From the NCBI GenBank assembly GCA_024654105.1, contig JANLID010000376.1, positions 1 through 38,548 of the forward strand: 38,548 nt of DNA, in the 5' to 3' direction. Source of the stretch: Gallionella sp. (GTDB lineage Bacteria; Pseudomonadota; Gammaproteobacteria; Burkholderiales; Gallionellaceae). The translations under genes were made by a program, and so were the position numbers. Every line of letters starts with the position of its first letter. The first letter of the stretch is position 1. The notes under the pieces are model-generated. The model searched no databases. It worked only from the letters and a program-made list of their open reading frames with translations, and was not told the origin of the DNA. Below are positions 7,743 to 16,632 of this stretch, in pieces.

Positions 7743-8693
7743 CTACTTTAACCATCCCTTGCGATGGAAAAACCAGAATGGCAGCACTATGGAAGCTGCC
7801 ATCAGCGACAAGGCAAACGGGTAGCCGTTGATCCATTCCAGTTCCGGGATATGCCTGAAATTCATCCCATAAATGGAGGCGATCAGCGTGGGCGGCAGCA
7901 GCGCCACCGCAGCCACCGAAAACAGGCGCACGATCTTGTTCTGGTTGATGTTGATGAAGCCGACCGTGGCATTCATCAGAAAGTTGATTTTGTCGAACAG
8001 GAAGGCGGTGTGCCCGTCCAGCGAATCGATGTCCTGCATGATCTGGCGCGCTTCTTCCATCTGCCCCGGCGCAAGCAGCTTGCTGCGCATCAGGAACGAG
8101 ACCGCGCGGCGCGTATCCATCAGGTTGCGGCGGATGCGCCCGTTCAGGTGTTCCGCGTGGGCGATGCTGGACAGCACCGCGCTGGCCTGTTTGTCGCTGA
8201 GCGTGTTGTTCAGCACTGTGCCGCTGATTTCACCGAGATCGGCATAAGTCTCTTCCAGCGCATCGGCAGAAAATTCCACATCCGATCCGTACAGATCGAC
8301 CAGTACATCGAGACTATCCGCGATAGGATCGGGCTGCCCATGAGAGTGCAAGCGGAAACGCTGGAAGACCGGCGTGTCTTCGTCATGCACGCTGAACAGC
8401 ATGTTACCGGACAGCACGAAGGCGGCGATGACGCTGCGCGAATCGCTTTCCTTGCCGAGCAGGAAATCCGAGCGCAAATGCAGTTCATCGTTTTCTTCAT
8501 AGAAGCGCGCGCTTGCTTCGATGTCGCGCAAATGTTCCGCTTGCGGCAGGATGACCGAAAAAGCCTTGGCCACCCATTCGCGCTCGTCTTCGCCGGGCGC
8601 GATGGCATCCACCCAGATCGGCTTGCGCGTGGCAACCTCATCCGGCTGGATGCTGGCCAGTCGTCCGTTGTTCAGCGTGAAGAGGTTGAGCAT
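7743..8693 (-). CDS. corA: CorA-family magnesium/cobalt transporter
   Basis: 316 residues. The long N-terminal cytoplasmic part is followed by two C-terminal membrane helices; the first ends in the diagnostic Gly-Met-Asn motif (SIYGMNF), then the acidic loop (HIPELEWINGYP) and the second helix, with a basic tail ending HRKGWLK. CorA forms a pentameric channel for Mg2+ (also Co2+, Ni2+) in the inner membrane. The ATG at 8693 has an AGGA about 8 bases upstream. It starts 30 bp after thpR stops on the same strand, so the two may share a transcript, though their functions are unrelated. Confidence 0.95.
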   Translation of the reverse strand: MLNLFTLNNGRLASIQPDEVATRKPIWVDAIAPGEDEREWVAKAFSVILPQAEHLRDIEASARFYEENDELHLRSDFLLGKESDSRSVIAAFVLSGNMLFSVHDEDTPVFQRFRLHSHGQPDPIADSLDVLVDLYGSDVEFSADALEETYADLGEISGTVLNNTLSDKQASAVLSSIAHAEHLNGRIRRNLMDTRRAVSFLMRSKLLAPGQMEEARQIMQDIDSLDGHTAFLFDKINFLMNATVGFININQNKIVRLFSVAAVALLPPTLIASIYGMNFRHIPELEWINGYPFALSLMAASIVLPFWFFHRKGWLK

Positions 8694-8723
8694 GCCTGCG
8701 TTCCTGTTGTTTGACTTGGGGAA

Positions 8724-9329
8724 TTATCCGCCACCCGCGCGCAAAGGGAAACGTGCCAGCACCCGGTAATCCCTCAATCCGTCGCCGGGTACGGACTGTA
8801 CCAGCGCGAAATTTTTGATTTTCCAGCATACCGGCTGCATCGCGGGCAGCGGCGGTATCAATTCCGCCCGGCCGGAGGCTGGTTGCGGATGGTCTGCCTT
8901 TGGCACATCGCTCCAGCGCGCATTGCGCAATAGCGTGACATGCGGCTGGTATTCGCGCCGGTCGAATGCGAAGCGATGCGCGGCCAGGCGCTCCCCCAGC
9001 GCATCGGCCAGTTGCAGCAGTTGCGGCGGCACATGGCGCGGTGCGGCATACACGATGTGGTTATGCCCCCAGTAGCGCGCTTCGTCGAAACACAACTCGA
9101 AGCTTTCCCCGCTGACCTCCTGCGCCGCCCGTTGCAATACTGCCAAACCATGGAGTGCCACGTTGCCGATGAATGCCAGCGTGGTGTGCAATGTTTCGCC
9201 GCGCATCGCGCGTCCGCCGCACAGGTGTTTCAGCGGCGCTCGCCACGCGGCCAATTGTGCGCGCCCGGTAGCCGTTGGCCATAGCGCAAAAAATACCCGC
9301 GCCGTTGCGCGGTCGAGTGAATGCTTCAT
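8724..9329 (-). CDS. thpR: RNA 2',3'-cyclic phosphodiesterase (LigT/2H family)
   Basis: 201 residues of the 2H phosphoesterase superfamily. The two catalytic HxT motifs are present: LHTTLAFIG near residue 47 and QPHVTLLRN near residue 129; the N-terminal RVFFALWP is also typical. ThpR enzymes hydrolyse 2',3'-cyclic phosphate ends of RNA; the biological role is unsettled. An AAGG directly abuts the ATG at 9329, so the ribosome site is poorly spaced. It lies between topA and corA on the minus strand. Confidence 0.92.
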   Translation of the reverse strand: MKHSLDRATARVFFALWPTATGRAQLAAWRAPLKHLCGGRAMRGETLHTTLAFIGNVALHGLAVLQRAAQEVSGESFELCFDEARYWGHNHIVYAAPRHVPPQLLQLADALGERLAAHRFAFDRREYQPHVTLLRNARWSDVPKADHPQPASGRAELIPPLPAMQPVCWKIKNFALVQSVPGDGLRDYRVLARFPLRAGGG

Positions 9330-9410
9330 CCTTGAGACGGCAACCAGATTACGAAGAACACGAAGGATAAGAGGCAGCGCGCAGGATGGCTCTGGAAACG
9401 CACGCTATCC

Positions 9411-11975
9411 CTACGCAGCTTTCTTCGCCGCCTTTGCCCTGGTTGTTGCGGTCTTGGTCGCAGTCGTCTTCGCCGCCGTTTTGGGTTTAGCGGTTTTCGC
9501 CTTGGCAGCAGGTTTTTTCGTCGTTTTGGCCTTCCCTTTCCCACCTTTCGCTGCCTTGGCGGCGATCAATTCCAGCGCCTCTTCCAGCGTGATGGTATCC
9601 GGTGAGACATCCTTGGGTAAGGTGGCGTTGATTTTGCCGTGGCGTGCATAAGGGCCGTAGCGTCCGCTGCAAATCTCCACGCTGGCCTTGTCGTCCGGGT
9701 GGTCTCCCAGCACGCGCAATACGGTGTTGCCTTCCCTCGCCTGCGCCAGCAGTTCCACCGCGCGCTCCAGCCCGATGTCGAAGATGCTGTCACTGCGCGG
9801 GATGGATTTGAACTTGCCATCGTGACCGATGTAGGGACCGAAACGGCCGATATTGACGATGACTTTCTTGCCGGTTTCGGGGTGCGCGCCGAGTTCGCGC
9901 GGCAGCGCCAGCAACTCTAGCGCGCCGGCTAAATCGGCTTGTTCGAGGGGCATTTCTTTCGGCCAGGAGACGCGCTTGGGCTTGGCTTTTTCGCCTTTTA
10001 CCGCTTCGCCGAGCTGCACGTAATGACCATAGGGACCGCGCAATAGCAATACAGGCTGCTGGGTATCCGGATGTGTGCCCAGTTCCACTCTTGCCGAGGC
10101 ATCGTCCTGCGTTTCGCCGCTCAGGCTGCGTTTGTATTTGCACTCCGGGTAGTTGGTGCAACTGATGAAGCTGCCGTAGCGGCTGAGTTTTTTGGCGAGC
10201 GGTTTGCCGCATTCCGGGCAGGTTTCGTCGAGCAGCTCAACCGGCCGGTCGATGTCGGCTTTCTGTTTGATCAGGCTGGAAAAACCCTTCCAGAATTCGC
10301 CCATCACGGCGATCCAGTCGCGCTTGCCTTCGGATACTTCGTCCAGCTCATTTTCAAGATTCGCGGTGAAGCCGTAATCCACATAGCGCGTGAAATGTTC
10401 GGTCAGGAATTTGGTGACCACGCGCCCGACATCGGTGGGCATGAAACGCTTCTTGTCCAGAATGGCGTACTCACGGGCCTGCAGCGTGGAAATGATGGTG
10501 GCGTAAGTGGAAGGGCGGCCGATGCCGTGCTCTTCCAGCGTCTTGACCAGGCTGGCTTCGGTGAAGCGCGGCGGCGGTTGGGTGAAGTGTTGTTCGCCGT
10601 AGAGCTTGTCGAGCGGCAACAGGTCGCCTTCGACCAGCGGCGGCAGCTTGCCGCCATCCTCTTCTTCGGCATCGTCCACGTCTTCCATGTATACGCTGAT
10701 AAAGCCGGGGAACACCAGCGTTTGCCCGGAGGCGCGGAACAGGGTGTCATCGCTGCTCAAGCGTATGTCCACGCTGACGGTGTCGAAGCGCGCTGGCGCC
10801 ATCTGGCACGCCAGCGTGCGCTTCCAGATCATTTCATACAGGCGCAATTGATCGACGTTCAGATGCTCGCGTACCTGGTCCGGCGTGCGCAGGATCGAGG
10901 TCGGGCGGATCGCCTCGTGCGCTTCCTGTGCATTTTTGGATTTACTCTTGTACGCTGGCTGTTTGGCCGGCAGGTAGTCGGTAGCGAAGTTATCCTTGAT
11001 GTAATCGCGTATCTCGGCGACCGCTTCGTTGGCCAGATTCACCGAGTCGGTACGCATGTAGGAAATCAGACCGACCGTCTGGCCGCCGATGTCCACGCCC
11101 TCATACAGCGCTTGCGCGGTACGCATGGTGCGCTCTGAAGTCATGCCGAGTTTACGCACCGCTTCCTGCTGCAGCGTGGAAGTGGTGAACGGCGCGGCGG
11201 CATAACGCTGCTTGGCCTTTTTTTCGACGCGCACTACCTTGGGCGGCAGCTTGGCGTCATTCAACCTGGCGATGATGGTGTCGTATTCGGCCTGGTTGCC
11301 GATGCTGAGCTGCTCCAGCTTCTTTCCCTGATACTGGAACAGCCTGGCGCTGAACGGCTGGTGATCTTTGTGGCTGTCCAAGTGCACGGTCCAATATTCC
11401 TGGCTCCTGAACGCCTCGATCTCCAGTTCGCGCTCGACGATCAATCGTAGCGCCGGACTCTGCACACGGCCGGCGGAAAGTCCGGTGCGGATCTTGCGCC
11501 ATAGCAGCGGCGACAGATTGAATCCGACCAGGTAGTCCAGCGCGCGCCGCGCTTGTTGCGCATTCACCAGCGGCATTGAGATTTCGCGAGGGTGAGCGAC
11601 CGCTTCGCGCACTGCCGATTGGGTGATTTCGTAAAACACCACGCGCTGCATGTTCTTGCCCTTGAGTGCGCGTTTGCTTTTCAGCAGCTCGGAAATATGC
11701 CAGGCAATGGCTTCCCCTTCGCGGTCAGGGTCGGGTGCGAGCAGGATGTTGTCGGCGTCGGCGGCAGCCTTGGCAATGGCATCGACATGCTTGCTGTTGC
11801 GCGCGATGGTTTCATACTGCATGGCAAAGCCGTTGTCGGGGTCGACCGCGCCGGTCTTGGGGACCAGATCGCGCACATGGCCATACGATGCGAGCACTTC
11901 AAAATCCTTGCCCAGATATTTCTTGAGCGTTTTGGCCTTGGCCGGAGATTCGACGATGAGAAGATTGGTTGCCAT
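9411..11975 (-). CDS. topA: DNA topoisomerase I
   Basis: 854 residues from ATG 11975 (NLLIVESPAKAKTLKKYLG, the Toprim start). A longer in-frame ATG at 12050 lies inside smg and is not homologous. It relaxes negative supercoils as a type IA enzyme. The active-site Tyr is in GLISYMRTDSVNL; the acidic Toprim residues are in APDPDREGEAIAWH. A C4 zinc finger (CPECGKPL, CTNYPECKYKRS) and several topoisomerase C-terminal repeats (RYGPYARHGK, GRFGPYIGHD) follow. The protein ends in a Lys/Ala/Thr-rich tail of about 50 residues, like histone H1, that probably binds DNA nonspecifically. It starts 8 bp after smg, in the lysM-dprA-smg-topA block. Confidence 0.97.
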   Translation of the reverse strand: MATNLLIVESPAKAKTLKKYLGKDFEVLASYGHVRDLVPKTGAVDPDNGFAMQYETIARNSKHVDAIAKAAADADNILLAPDPDREGEAIAWHISELLKSKRALKGKNMQRVVFYEITQSAVREAVAHPREISMPLVNAQQARRALDYLVGFNLSPLLWRKIRTGLSAGRVQSPALRLIVERELEIEAFRSQEYWTVHLDSHKDHQPFSARLFQYQGKKLEQLSIGNQAEYDTIIARLNDAKLPPKVVRVEKKAKQRYAAAPFTTSTLQQEAVRKLGMTSERTMRTAQALYEGVDIGGQTVGLISYMRTDSVNLANEAVAEIRDYIKDNFATDYLPAKQPAYKSKSKNAQEAHEAIRPTSILRTPDQVREHLNVDQLRLYEMIWKRTLACQMAPARFDTVSVDIRLSSDDTLFRASGQTLVFPGFISVYMEDVDDAEEEDGGKLPPLVEGDLLPLDKLYGEQHFTQPPPRFTEASLVKTLEEHGIGRPSTYATIISTLQAREYAILDKKRFMPTDVGRVVTKFLTEHFTRYVDYGFTANLENELDEVSEGKRDWIAVMGEFWKGFSSLIKQKADIDRPVELLDETCPECGKPLAKKLSRYGSFISCTNYPECKYKRSLSGETQDDASARVELGTHPDTQQPVLLLRGPYGHYVQLGEAVKGEKAKPKRVSWPKEMPLEQADLAGALELLALPRELGAHPETGKKVIVNIGRFGPYIGHDGKFKSIPRSDSIFDIGLERAVELLAQAREGNTVLRVLGDHPDDKASVEICSGRYGPYARHGKINATLPKDVSPDTITLEEALELIAAKAAKGGKGKAKTTKKPAAKAKTAKPKTAAKTTATKTATTRAKAAKKAA

Positions 11976-11982
11976 GCGTGAG

Positions 11983-12438
11983 TTAATGTAGTTGCGTGGA
12001 ATGTGCCGGGACAAGAAGCTCCTCAACCAGCAGCGGATCGATGTGCTCATGGCGATTCCACAACACCATCAGCATGATCAGCTTGAGCTTGTCCAGACCA
12101 AGGTTCTCCTGTTGCAGCGCCACGGCGCGGTCAAGGATCATCTCGCGCTCGACGGCGGAGATGATCTGCTGCTGCTCGGCAAACACCAGAAACTGGCGCG
12201 CCTCGATGCCGATGCGCAGGCATTCCAGTTCGGCGAAATGGCGGACGCCGGCGTGCTGCAGATCGGCGGGATAATTGCCGGAATTCTGCTGCTGCAGCGC
12301 CGACAGCCAGGTCAGCGCATCGCTGATTTCTTCTTCTTCGAAGCCGACCGCGGAGAGCTTGCGCGACAATTTGTCCGGCTCGGGATAACTGCCCGCATCG
12401 AAATAACTTTCAAATAAATACATCAGAATTTCGAACAT
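11983..12438 (-). CDS. smg: Smg (DUF494) family protein
   Basis: 151 residues. The N-terminus MFEILMYLFESYFDAG is characteristic of Smg/DUF494, a small conserved protein of beta- and gammaproteobacteria encoded beside dprA and topA. Its molecular function is not established. The gene follows dprA by 15 bp and precedes topA by 7 bp. No clear ribosome site precedes the ATG at 12438, which suggests translational coupling with dprA. Confidence 0.93.
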   Translation of the reverse strand: MFEILMYLFESYFDAGSYPEPDKLSRKLSAVGFEEEEISDALTWLSALQQQNSGNYPADLQHAGVRHFAELECLRIGIEARQFLVFAEQQQIISAVEREMILDRAVALQQENLGLDKLKLIMLMVLWNRHEHIDPLLVEELLVPAHSTQLH

Positions 12439-12453
12439 GATTTTATGTGTGAT

Positions 12454-13533
12454 TCAATGAATTCGTTGGTATAAGCCGCCGGGTAACGCGCTGACGCGCC
12501 CCTCCAGTTCGAGCACCAACAGCATGGCGGATAGCTCGGCCATCGTCAAGCTGCAACGCGTACAGAGCGTATCCAGGTCGACCGGATCGAAGCCGAGCTG
12601 CCCCAGCAGCGCAGAGTCTGCGCCTTGTGCGGCAGGGCTGGACGCGGGCAGCGCGGGCAGGCAACTTCCCAATTCCTCGAGAATATCTTGCGCGGTTTCG
12701 ACCAGTTTGGCGCCTTGTTTGAGCAGTGCGTGGCAGCCCTTGCTTTGCGGTGCGTGGATCGAGCCGGGAATGGCAAACACGTCCCTGCCCTGCTCCAGCG
12801 CCAGCCGCGCGGTAATCAGCGAGCCGCTTTGCAGCGATGCTTCCACCACCAGGCAACCGGCGCTCATGCCGCTGATGAGACGGTTACGGCGCGGAAAGTT
12901 GGTGGCCAGCGGCGGGGTGCCGAGTGGAAATTCCGAGATCAGCGTGCCCTGGCTGGCGAGCGCGTGCGCCAGATCGCGATTGGCGGCGGGGTAGACCTTG
13001 TCCAGACCGGTACCGATCACGCCGATGCTGCTGCCACGGCCTTGCAATGCGCCGCGATGCGCGGCGGCGTCGATACCGTGCGCCATGCCGCTGATGATGC
13101 ATAACCCGGCATCGCTCAATGATTTGGCGAATGCTTCTGCGTTGTTGATGCCTTGCTGCGTGGCATTGCGGCTGCCGACCACGGCCAGCGCGGGTTGGTT
13201 GAGCAGGTCAAGCCGTCCCTTCACATACAACAGCAGCGGCGGGTCGGTAATGTTCAGCAGGGCTTGCGGGTAGTCGCTTTCGGCGAGAGTGACGATGCGG
13301 TTGTTGCTGTCTTCCAGCCAGGCCAGTACCGGAGCGAGCAAGTCGTCATCGATGCCTTTGCCGATCTCGGCGGCGATATCCGCCTTGACGATGGCTTTGA
13401 GAGAACCGGCGGAGGCGGCAAAAACCGCTTCCGGCGAGCCGAATTCCTTCAGCAGGCAGCGTGCGCCTTCGCCGCCCAGACCGCGCGTCAGGCTGAGCGC
13501 CAGCCAAGCATTAAGTGAAGCATCGGGAATCAC
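12454..13533 (-). CDS. dprA: DNA-processing protein DprA (Smf)
   Basis: 359 residues, GTG start at 13533. It protects incoming single-stranded DNA and loads RecA during natural transformation. The extended Rossmann core is intact: VVGSRNATQQG, CIISGMAHGIDAAAHRGAL, GTGLDKVYPAANRDLA, FPRRNRLISGMSAG. An N-terminal SAM-like region and a C-terminal winged-helix (DprA_WH) region flank it. It lies 25 bp downstream of the LysM gene and 15 bp upstream of smg, in the usual betaproteobacterial order. It suggests, but does not prove, competence in this organism. Confidence 0.96.
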   Translation of the reverse strand: MIPDASLNAWLALSLTRGLGGEGARCLLKEFGSPEAVFAASAGSLKAIVKADIAAEIGKGIDDDLLAPVLAWLEDSNNRIVTLAESDYPQALLNITDPPLLLYVKGRLDLLNQPALAVVGSRNATQQGINNAEAFAKSLSDAGLCIISGMAHGIDAAAHRGALQGRGSSIGVIGTGLDKVYPAANRDLAHALASQGTLISEFPLGTPPLATNFPRRNRLISGMSAGCLVVEASLQSGSLITARLALEQGRDVFAIPGSIHAPQSKGCHALLKQGAKLVETAQDILEELGSCLPALPASSPAAQGADSALLGQLGFDPVDLDTLCTRCSLTMAELSAMLLVLELEGRVSALPGGLYQRIH

Positions 13534-13558
13534 GCTCGCTGTGTTCTGCGGGGGTGTC

Positions 13559-14581
13559 TTAAGGAGTCTGGGCGCGATCCAGCAACTGCACCGGCAAACG
13601 GGTTTGCATCACCAGCGCGTAGGACACTTTTTCAAACACGCGGAAAACGAAGATCAACCCGTAGCGTTCATCTGGCAAGGTGAAGTGCTTGCCCTCGCTG
13701 TTCACCATTTCTCCCTTGTGGTACAGAGCCAGCACATGGCCGTTTTCCAAGCCATCCCGCTTGCCTTTGCTCAGTGTGATGATAGTGTTTTGTCCGCCCT
13801 GCGAAACGCCGCCGTAAATGGAAATCACGCTTGCGGAAATGTTGCTGTCAGGCGACCGTGGCAGGTAATTGCTGGTCATTTCCACGGAAGGCGCAACCAA
13901 TCGGTCGCCATTATAAATTTCCTGTACGGATTGTGTGATGATGACGGTGCTGACGTCCGCAAATTTGGTTACTTCGGCGTTGCCCAGATAGGTGGCCTCC
14001 ACGCCCAATGGCTCATTGGTATCCGGGTCAACAAATGTTTTGCCCGTACGATAAACCTGCCACTTATTGCCCTTGTCCGAGGATAGTCCCTCCACAAAGC
14101 CGGTATCGTGGGCGCCAAGTATGACGCGTCCTTCGCGTGCGCCGATCAGCGTCGGCGCATCCTGTAATGCGCCCTCTTCGATGACCAGCGGATGACTCAG
14201 GAACGGCGCGATGGCACTGGCGGGAATGCTCTGGATGGCATCGTGATCACTATGATCTGCGCGTACCTTGGGCGAAAGTTTGACCACTCTGCTGTCACCG
14301 GCTTGACCGATGCGCAGTGTGCCGTTGGCACGATCAAGAATGATCACATCGCCCGGATAAATCCAGTGCGGATCCTTGATGGTGTCCTTGTTCATGCCCC
14401 AGATATACGGCCATTTCCATGGGTCGGTGAAGAATTTTCCGGAGATGTCCCACAACGTGTCGCCCTTGACGACTACGTGTCGATCCGGCGCGTCGCTGCG
14501 CAGTTGCGGATGGGCATCGGGTGGGGCAGCAAAGGCCAGGGCAGGCAACAGAAAGCAAATCAGCGATATAATCTTGCGCAT
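13559..14581 (-). CDS. Secreted LysM-domain protein
   Basis: 340 residues from ATG 14581, chosen because it has a CGGAG ribosome site 7 bases away and opens directly into a signal peptide ([20 protein letters not shown]). A LysM domain follows at about residues 35-85 ([17 protein letters not shown], then GDVIIL), which binds peptidoglycan. The remaining 250 residues have no motif I can name. Homologues regularly precede dprA in betaproteobacteria. It is divergent from def across 102 bp. Confidence 0.92.
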   Translation of the reverse strand: MRKIISLICFLLPALAFAAPPDAHPQLRSDAPDRHVVVKGDTLWDISGKFFTDPWKWPYIWGMNKDTIKDPHWIYPGDVIILDRANGTLRIGQAGDSRVVKLSPKVRADHSDHDAIQSIPASAIAPFLSHPLVIEEGALQDAPTLIGAREGRVILGAHDTGFVEGLSSDKGNKWQVYRTGKTFVDPDTNEPLGVEATYLGNAEVTKFADVSTVIITQSVQEIYNGDRLVAPSVEMTSNYLPRSPDSNISASVISIYGGVSQGGQNTIITLSKGKRDGLENGHVLALYHKGEMVNSEGKHFTLPDERYGLIFVFRVFEKVSYALVMQTRLPVQLLDRAQTP

Positions 14582-14628
14582 GGAAAACTCCGGCAGAATC
14601 AATATAAAAGGCACGCGATGCTGCTGCG

Positions 14629-14659
14629 TTGCGTTAAATTCTGCATCCAGTCCTATAAA
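14629..14659 (+). promoter_or_regulatory. Candidate def promoter
   Basis: TTGCGT (14629-14634) and TATAAA (14654-14659) are separated by 19 bp, and the -10 lies 24 bp upstream of the def ATG. Spacing is a little long, so confidence is moderate to low. Confidence 0.35.
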
Positions 14660-14683
14660 TTAGCAAGCATTTATGGAGCGAGT

Positions 14684-15187
14684 ATGGCAATACTGAAGAT
14701 TTTGCAGTATCCCGATAAACGGCTGCACAAAGTGGCGCGGAAGGTTGAGCAGGTCAAGGAAGCCACCCGCGAACTGGTGTGCGACATGGCGGAGACCATG
14801 TATGCCGCACCCGGTGTCGGCCTGGCGGCAACGCAGGTGGACGTGCATGAGCAGATCATCGTGTTGGACATTTCCGAAGCGCACAATCAGTTAAGGGTGT
14901 TCATTAATCCGGAAGTTATCGCCAGCAGCGGCGAGGAGGAAGGCGAGGAGGGCTGTTTGTCGGTGCCGGGCATTTATGAAAACGTGCGTCGCGCGGAAAA
15001 AGTCACGGTGCGCGCGCTCAACGAAAAAGGCGACTCATTTACGCTGGAGGCGGATGGCTTTCTGGCGGTATGCATTCAGCACGAGATAGATCACTTGCGC
15101 GGCAAGGTGTTTGTCGAACATTTGTCGCAACTCAAACAAATCCGGATTCGCGCCAAGCTGAAGAAACGCCTTCGTGAAACCTTGTAA
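14684..15187 (+). CDS. def: Peptide deformylase
   Basis: 167 residues from ATG 14684, with GGAG 5 bases upstream; the frame is open further upstream, but that part lies over the divergent LysM gene and is not homologous. It removes the formyl group from nascent proteins. All three metal-site motifs are present: [16 protein letters not shown] (Cys ligand) and QHEIDHLRG (two His ligands and catalytic Glu). def is normally followed directly by fmt, but here fmt begins 3.1 kb downstream after an accessory block. Confidence 0.97.
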   Translation: MAILKILQYPDKRLHKVARKVEQVKEATRELVCDMAETMYAAPGVGLAATQVDVHEQIIVLDISEAHNQLRVFINPEVIASSGEEEGEEGCLSVPGIYENVRRAEKVTVRALNEKGDSFTLEADGFLAVCIQHEIDHLRGKVFVEHLSQLKQIRIRAKLKKRLRETL

Positions 15188-15375
15188 AAACCCATACACA
15201 ACCACCGTGCTCGCTAATGCCACATTGACTAACCAAGGTTAAACAACAATATCCAAGATTCAGGAAGCGTTTGGCACGAAGCACGCGGTCAAGACGGCCT
15301 TTCACAAATAATGAAACACGAGCCCTGCTGGTTTAGTGATTGACGTACGGACATTAATGACCGACTATACGACCT

Positions 15376-15594
15376 ATGAAAGGCAGCGAATTTCTGAAAA
15401 AGCTCAAGGTTTTTGCAGAGCGTAAAGGCTGTCATTATGAGTGGCGGCCCGACGAAGGCAAGGGCAGCCACGGCGCTCTTTATGTGAACGGACAGAAAAC
15501 CATCGTGCGCAATTTGAAAGATGAATTAAAAACTGGAACCTTTCATGCCATGCTCAAACAACTGGGCATAAAAGAAAGCGACCTGCACAAATAG
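15376..15594 (+). CDS. hicA: HicA-type toxin (second module)
   Basis: 72 residues. It shows the HicA pattern: N-terminal helix (GSEFLKKLKVFAERKG), the Gly-Ser-His motif (GKGSHGALYVNG, His32) and the C-terminal helix (GTFHAMLKQLGIKESDL). It is a probable ribosome-independent mRNA interferase. No clear ribosome site precedes the ATG at 15376. It is followed by its antitoxin gene after 9 bp, in the classic toxin-first order, unlike the module at 5007-5467. Confidence 0.85.
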   Translation: MKGSEFLKKLKVFAERKGCHYEWRPDEGKGSHGALYVNGQKTIVRNLKDELKTGTFHAMLKQLGIKESDLHK

Positions 15595-15603
15595 AGGGAC
15601 ACC

Positions 15604-16026
15604 ATGAAAACTTACGACTACGCATTCCGGTTCACCAAAGAAGACGACGGCTGGGTTATCACTTGTCGCGACCTTCCTGAAGCCATTTCTCAGGCCGAAG
15701 CGAACGAGGATCGAATTGACGTCGCGGAAGGTTGTTTGCAAGCCGCGCTTGAGTCTCGCATTCGCGACAACGAGCCATTACCTGTTGTCAGCAAGCCGCG
15801 TCGGGGTGAGGTGATGGTTTCTCCGCCTGCCGCCACCGCTGCAAAGGCCGCGCTTTATGACGCGATGCGCGAAGCGGGTATTTCCAAAATGGAGCTTGCC
15901 CGCAAGCTGGGAATTGACGAAAAAGAAGTCCGCAGGATGCTGGATGCCGGACATGGTACAAAGCTCCCGCGCATTGCCGAGGCGGTAGAAGCCTTGGGGC
16001 GGCATTTGCATATTGCGCTGGTTTGA
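15604..16026 (+). CDS. hicB: HicB-type antitoxin with helix-turn-helix
   Basis: 140 residues, with GAGGGAC before the ATG. An N-terminal HicB fold (residues 1-60: YAFRFTKEDDGWVITCRDLP, ISQAEANEDRIDVAEGC) is followed by an Xre/Cro-like helix-turn-helix (about 85-130: AGISKMELARKLGIDEKEV, RRMLDAGHGTKLPRIAEAVE). The second domain suggests autoregulation of the pair. It should neutralise the HicA encoded 9 bp upstream. Confidence 0.9.
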   Translation: MKTYDYAFRFTKEDDGWVITCRDLPEAISQAEANEDRIDVAEGCLQAALESRIRDNEPLPVVSKPRRGEVMVSPPAATAAKAALYDAMREAGISKMELARKLGIDEKEVRRMLDAGHGTKLPRIAEAVEALGRHLHIALV

Positions 16027-16141
16027 TCGGTGACAATAAAAGCAGTTTGGATTTCGGGTGTCGGCACTTTCCTCAAGTAGAATGCGCTGGTGTCCCGATG
16101 TTCTATTCTCAGCCTAATGCTGTTCACCTGAAGGAGCCATC

Positions 16142-16573
16142 ATGCCTGATCTCGCAACTATTGGTGCCGCACTCAGCAGTCTTAAAACAGCTTCTGAAAT
16201 TGTCAAATTTCTCCGCGAATCTGACCTGTCATTGGAGCGTGCAGAGCTAAAATTGAAGCTTGCTGACTTGGTGAGCGCCTTGGCAGACGCGAGGATTGAC
16301 CTAGTTGAGGTGCAAGAATCTCTGGCAGCCAAAGATAAAAAAATCGCAGAACTTGAGGAGGCATTCGATTGTAAGGACGCGATGGTGCGTCGCTACGATG
16401 CTTATTATGTAGCCGATCCAGACGGGCAGCCTACGGGTATTCCATTTTGCCTTCGCTGTTGGGAAACAGACCACAAGAAACGTCAGTTGGTTCTTTCGTC
16501 GAAAGATCGCCACATGCGTGTTTGCACATCATGCGGGCACCAGTATGGTAACAGTCGGGTGGAAGACCTTTAA
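16142..16573 (+). CDS. Coiled-coil and zinc-ribbon protein of unknown function
   Basis: 143 residues, ATG with a good AAGGAG site 6 bases upstream. Residues 28-78 form a probable coiled coil (LERAELKLKLADLVSAL, AAKDKKIAELEEAF). The C-terminal part carries two CxxC pairs, Cys103/Cys106 (FCLRCWETD) and Cys128/Cys131 (RVCTSCGHQYG), that would bind one zinc ion. There is no signal peptide or membrane segment. I know of small proteobacterial proteins of this architecture in accessory regions but no established function. It is followed 59 bp later by a HEPN-like gene. Base composition is more AT-rich than def or fmt, consistent with acquisition. Confidence 0.75.
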   Translation: MPDLATIGAALSSLKTASEIVKFLRESDLSLERAELKLKLADLVSALADARIDLVEVQESLAAKDKKIAELEEAFDCKDAMVRRYDAYYVADPDGQPTGIPFCLRCWETDHKKRQLVLSSKDRHMRVCTSCGHQYGNSRVEDL

Positions 16574-16632
16574 CCACCGAGTAGGTGAAAAAACCGACCC
16601 TTTTGTTTCCTTTATGTTAGCCGGAACCATCT

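Noticed and set aside
9340-9365. ACGAAGAACACGAAGG-like string between thpR and topA, resembling a scattered repeat
   Set aside because: Only one degenerate copy is seen here, too little to call a repeat.
10071-11138. Long open frame antisense to topA (about 355 codons)
   Set aside because: It is the shadow of the high-GC topA gene on the other strand; no homology, no ribosome site and topA is certain.
15240-15345. Short open stretch between def and hicA that could be a gene remnant
   Set aside because: It is only about 35 codons, has no start with a ribosome site and matches no family I know.
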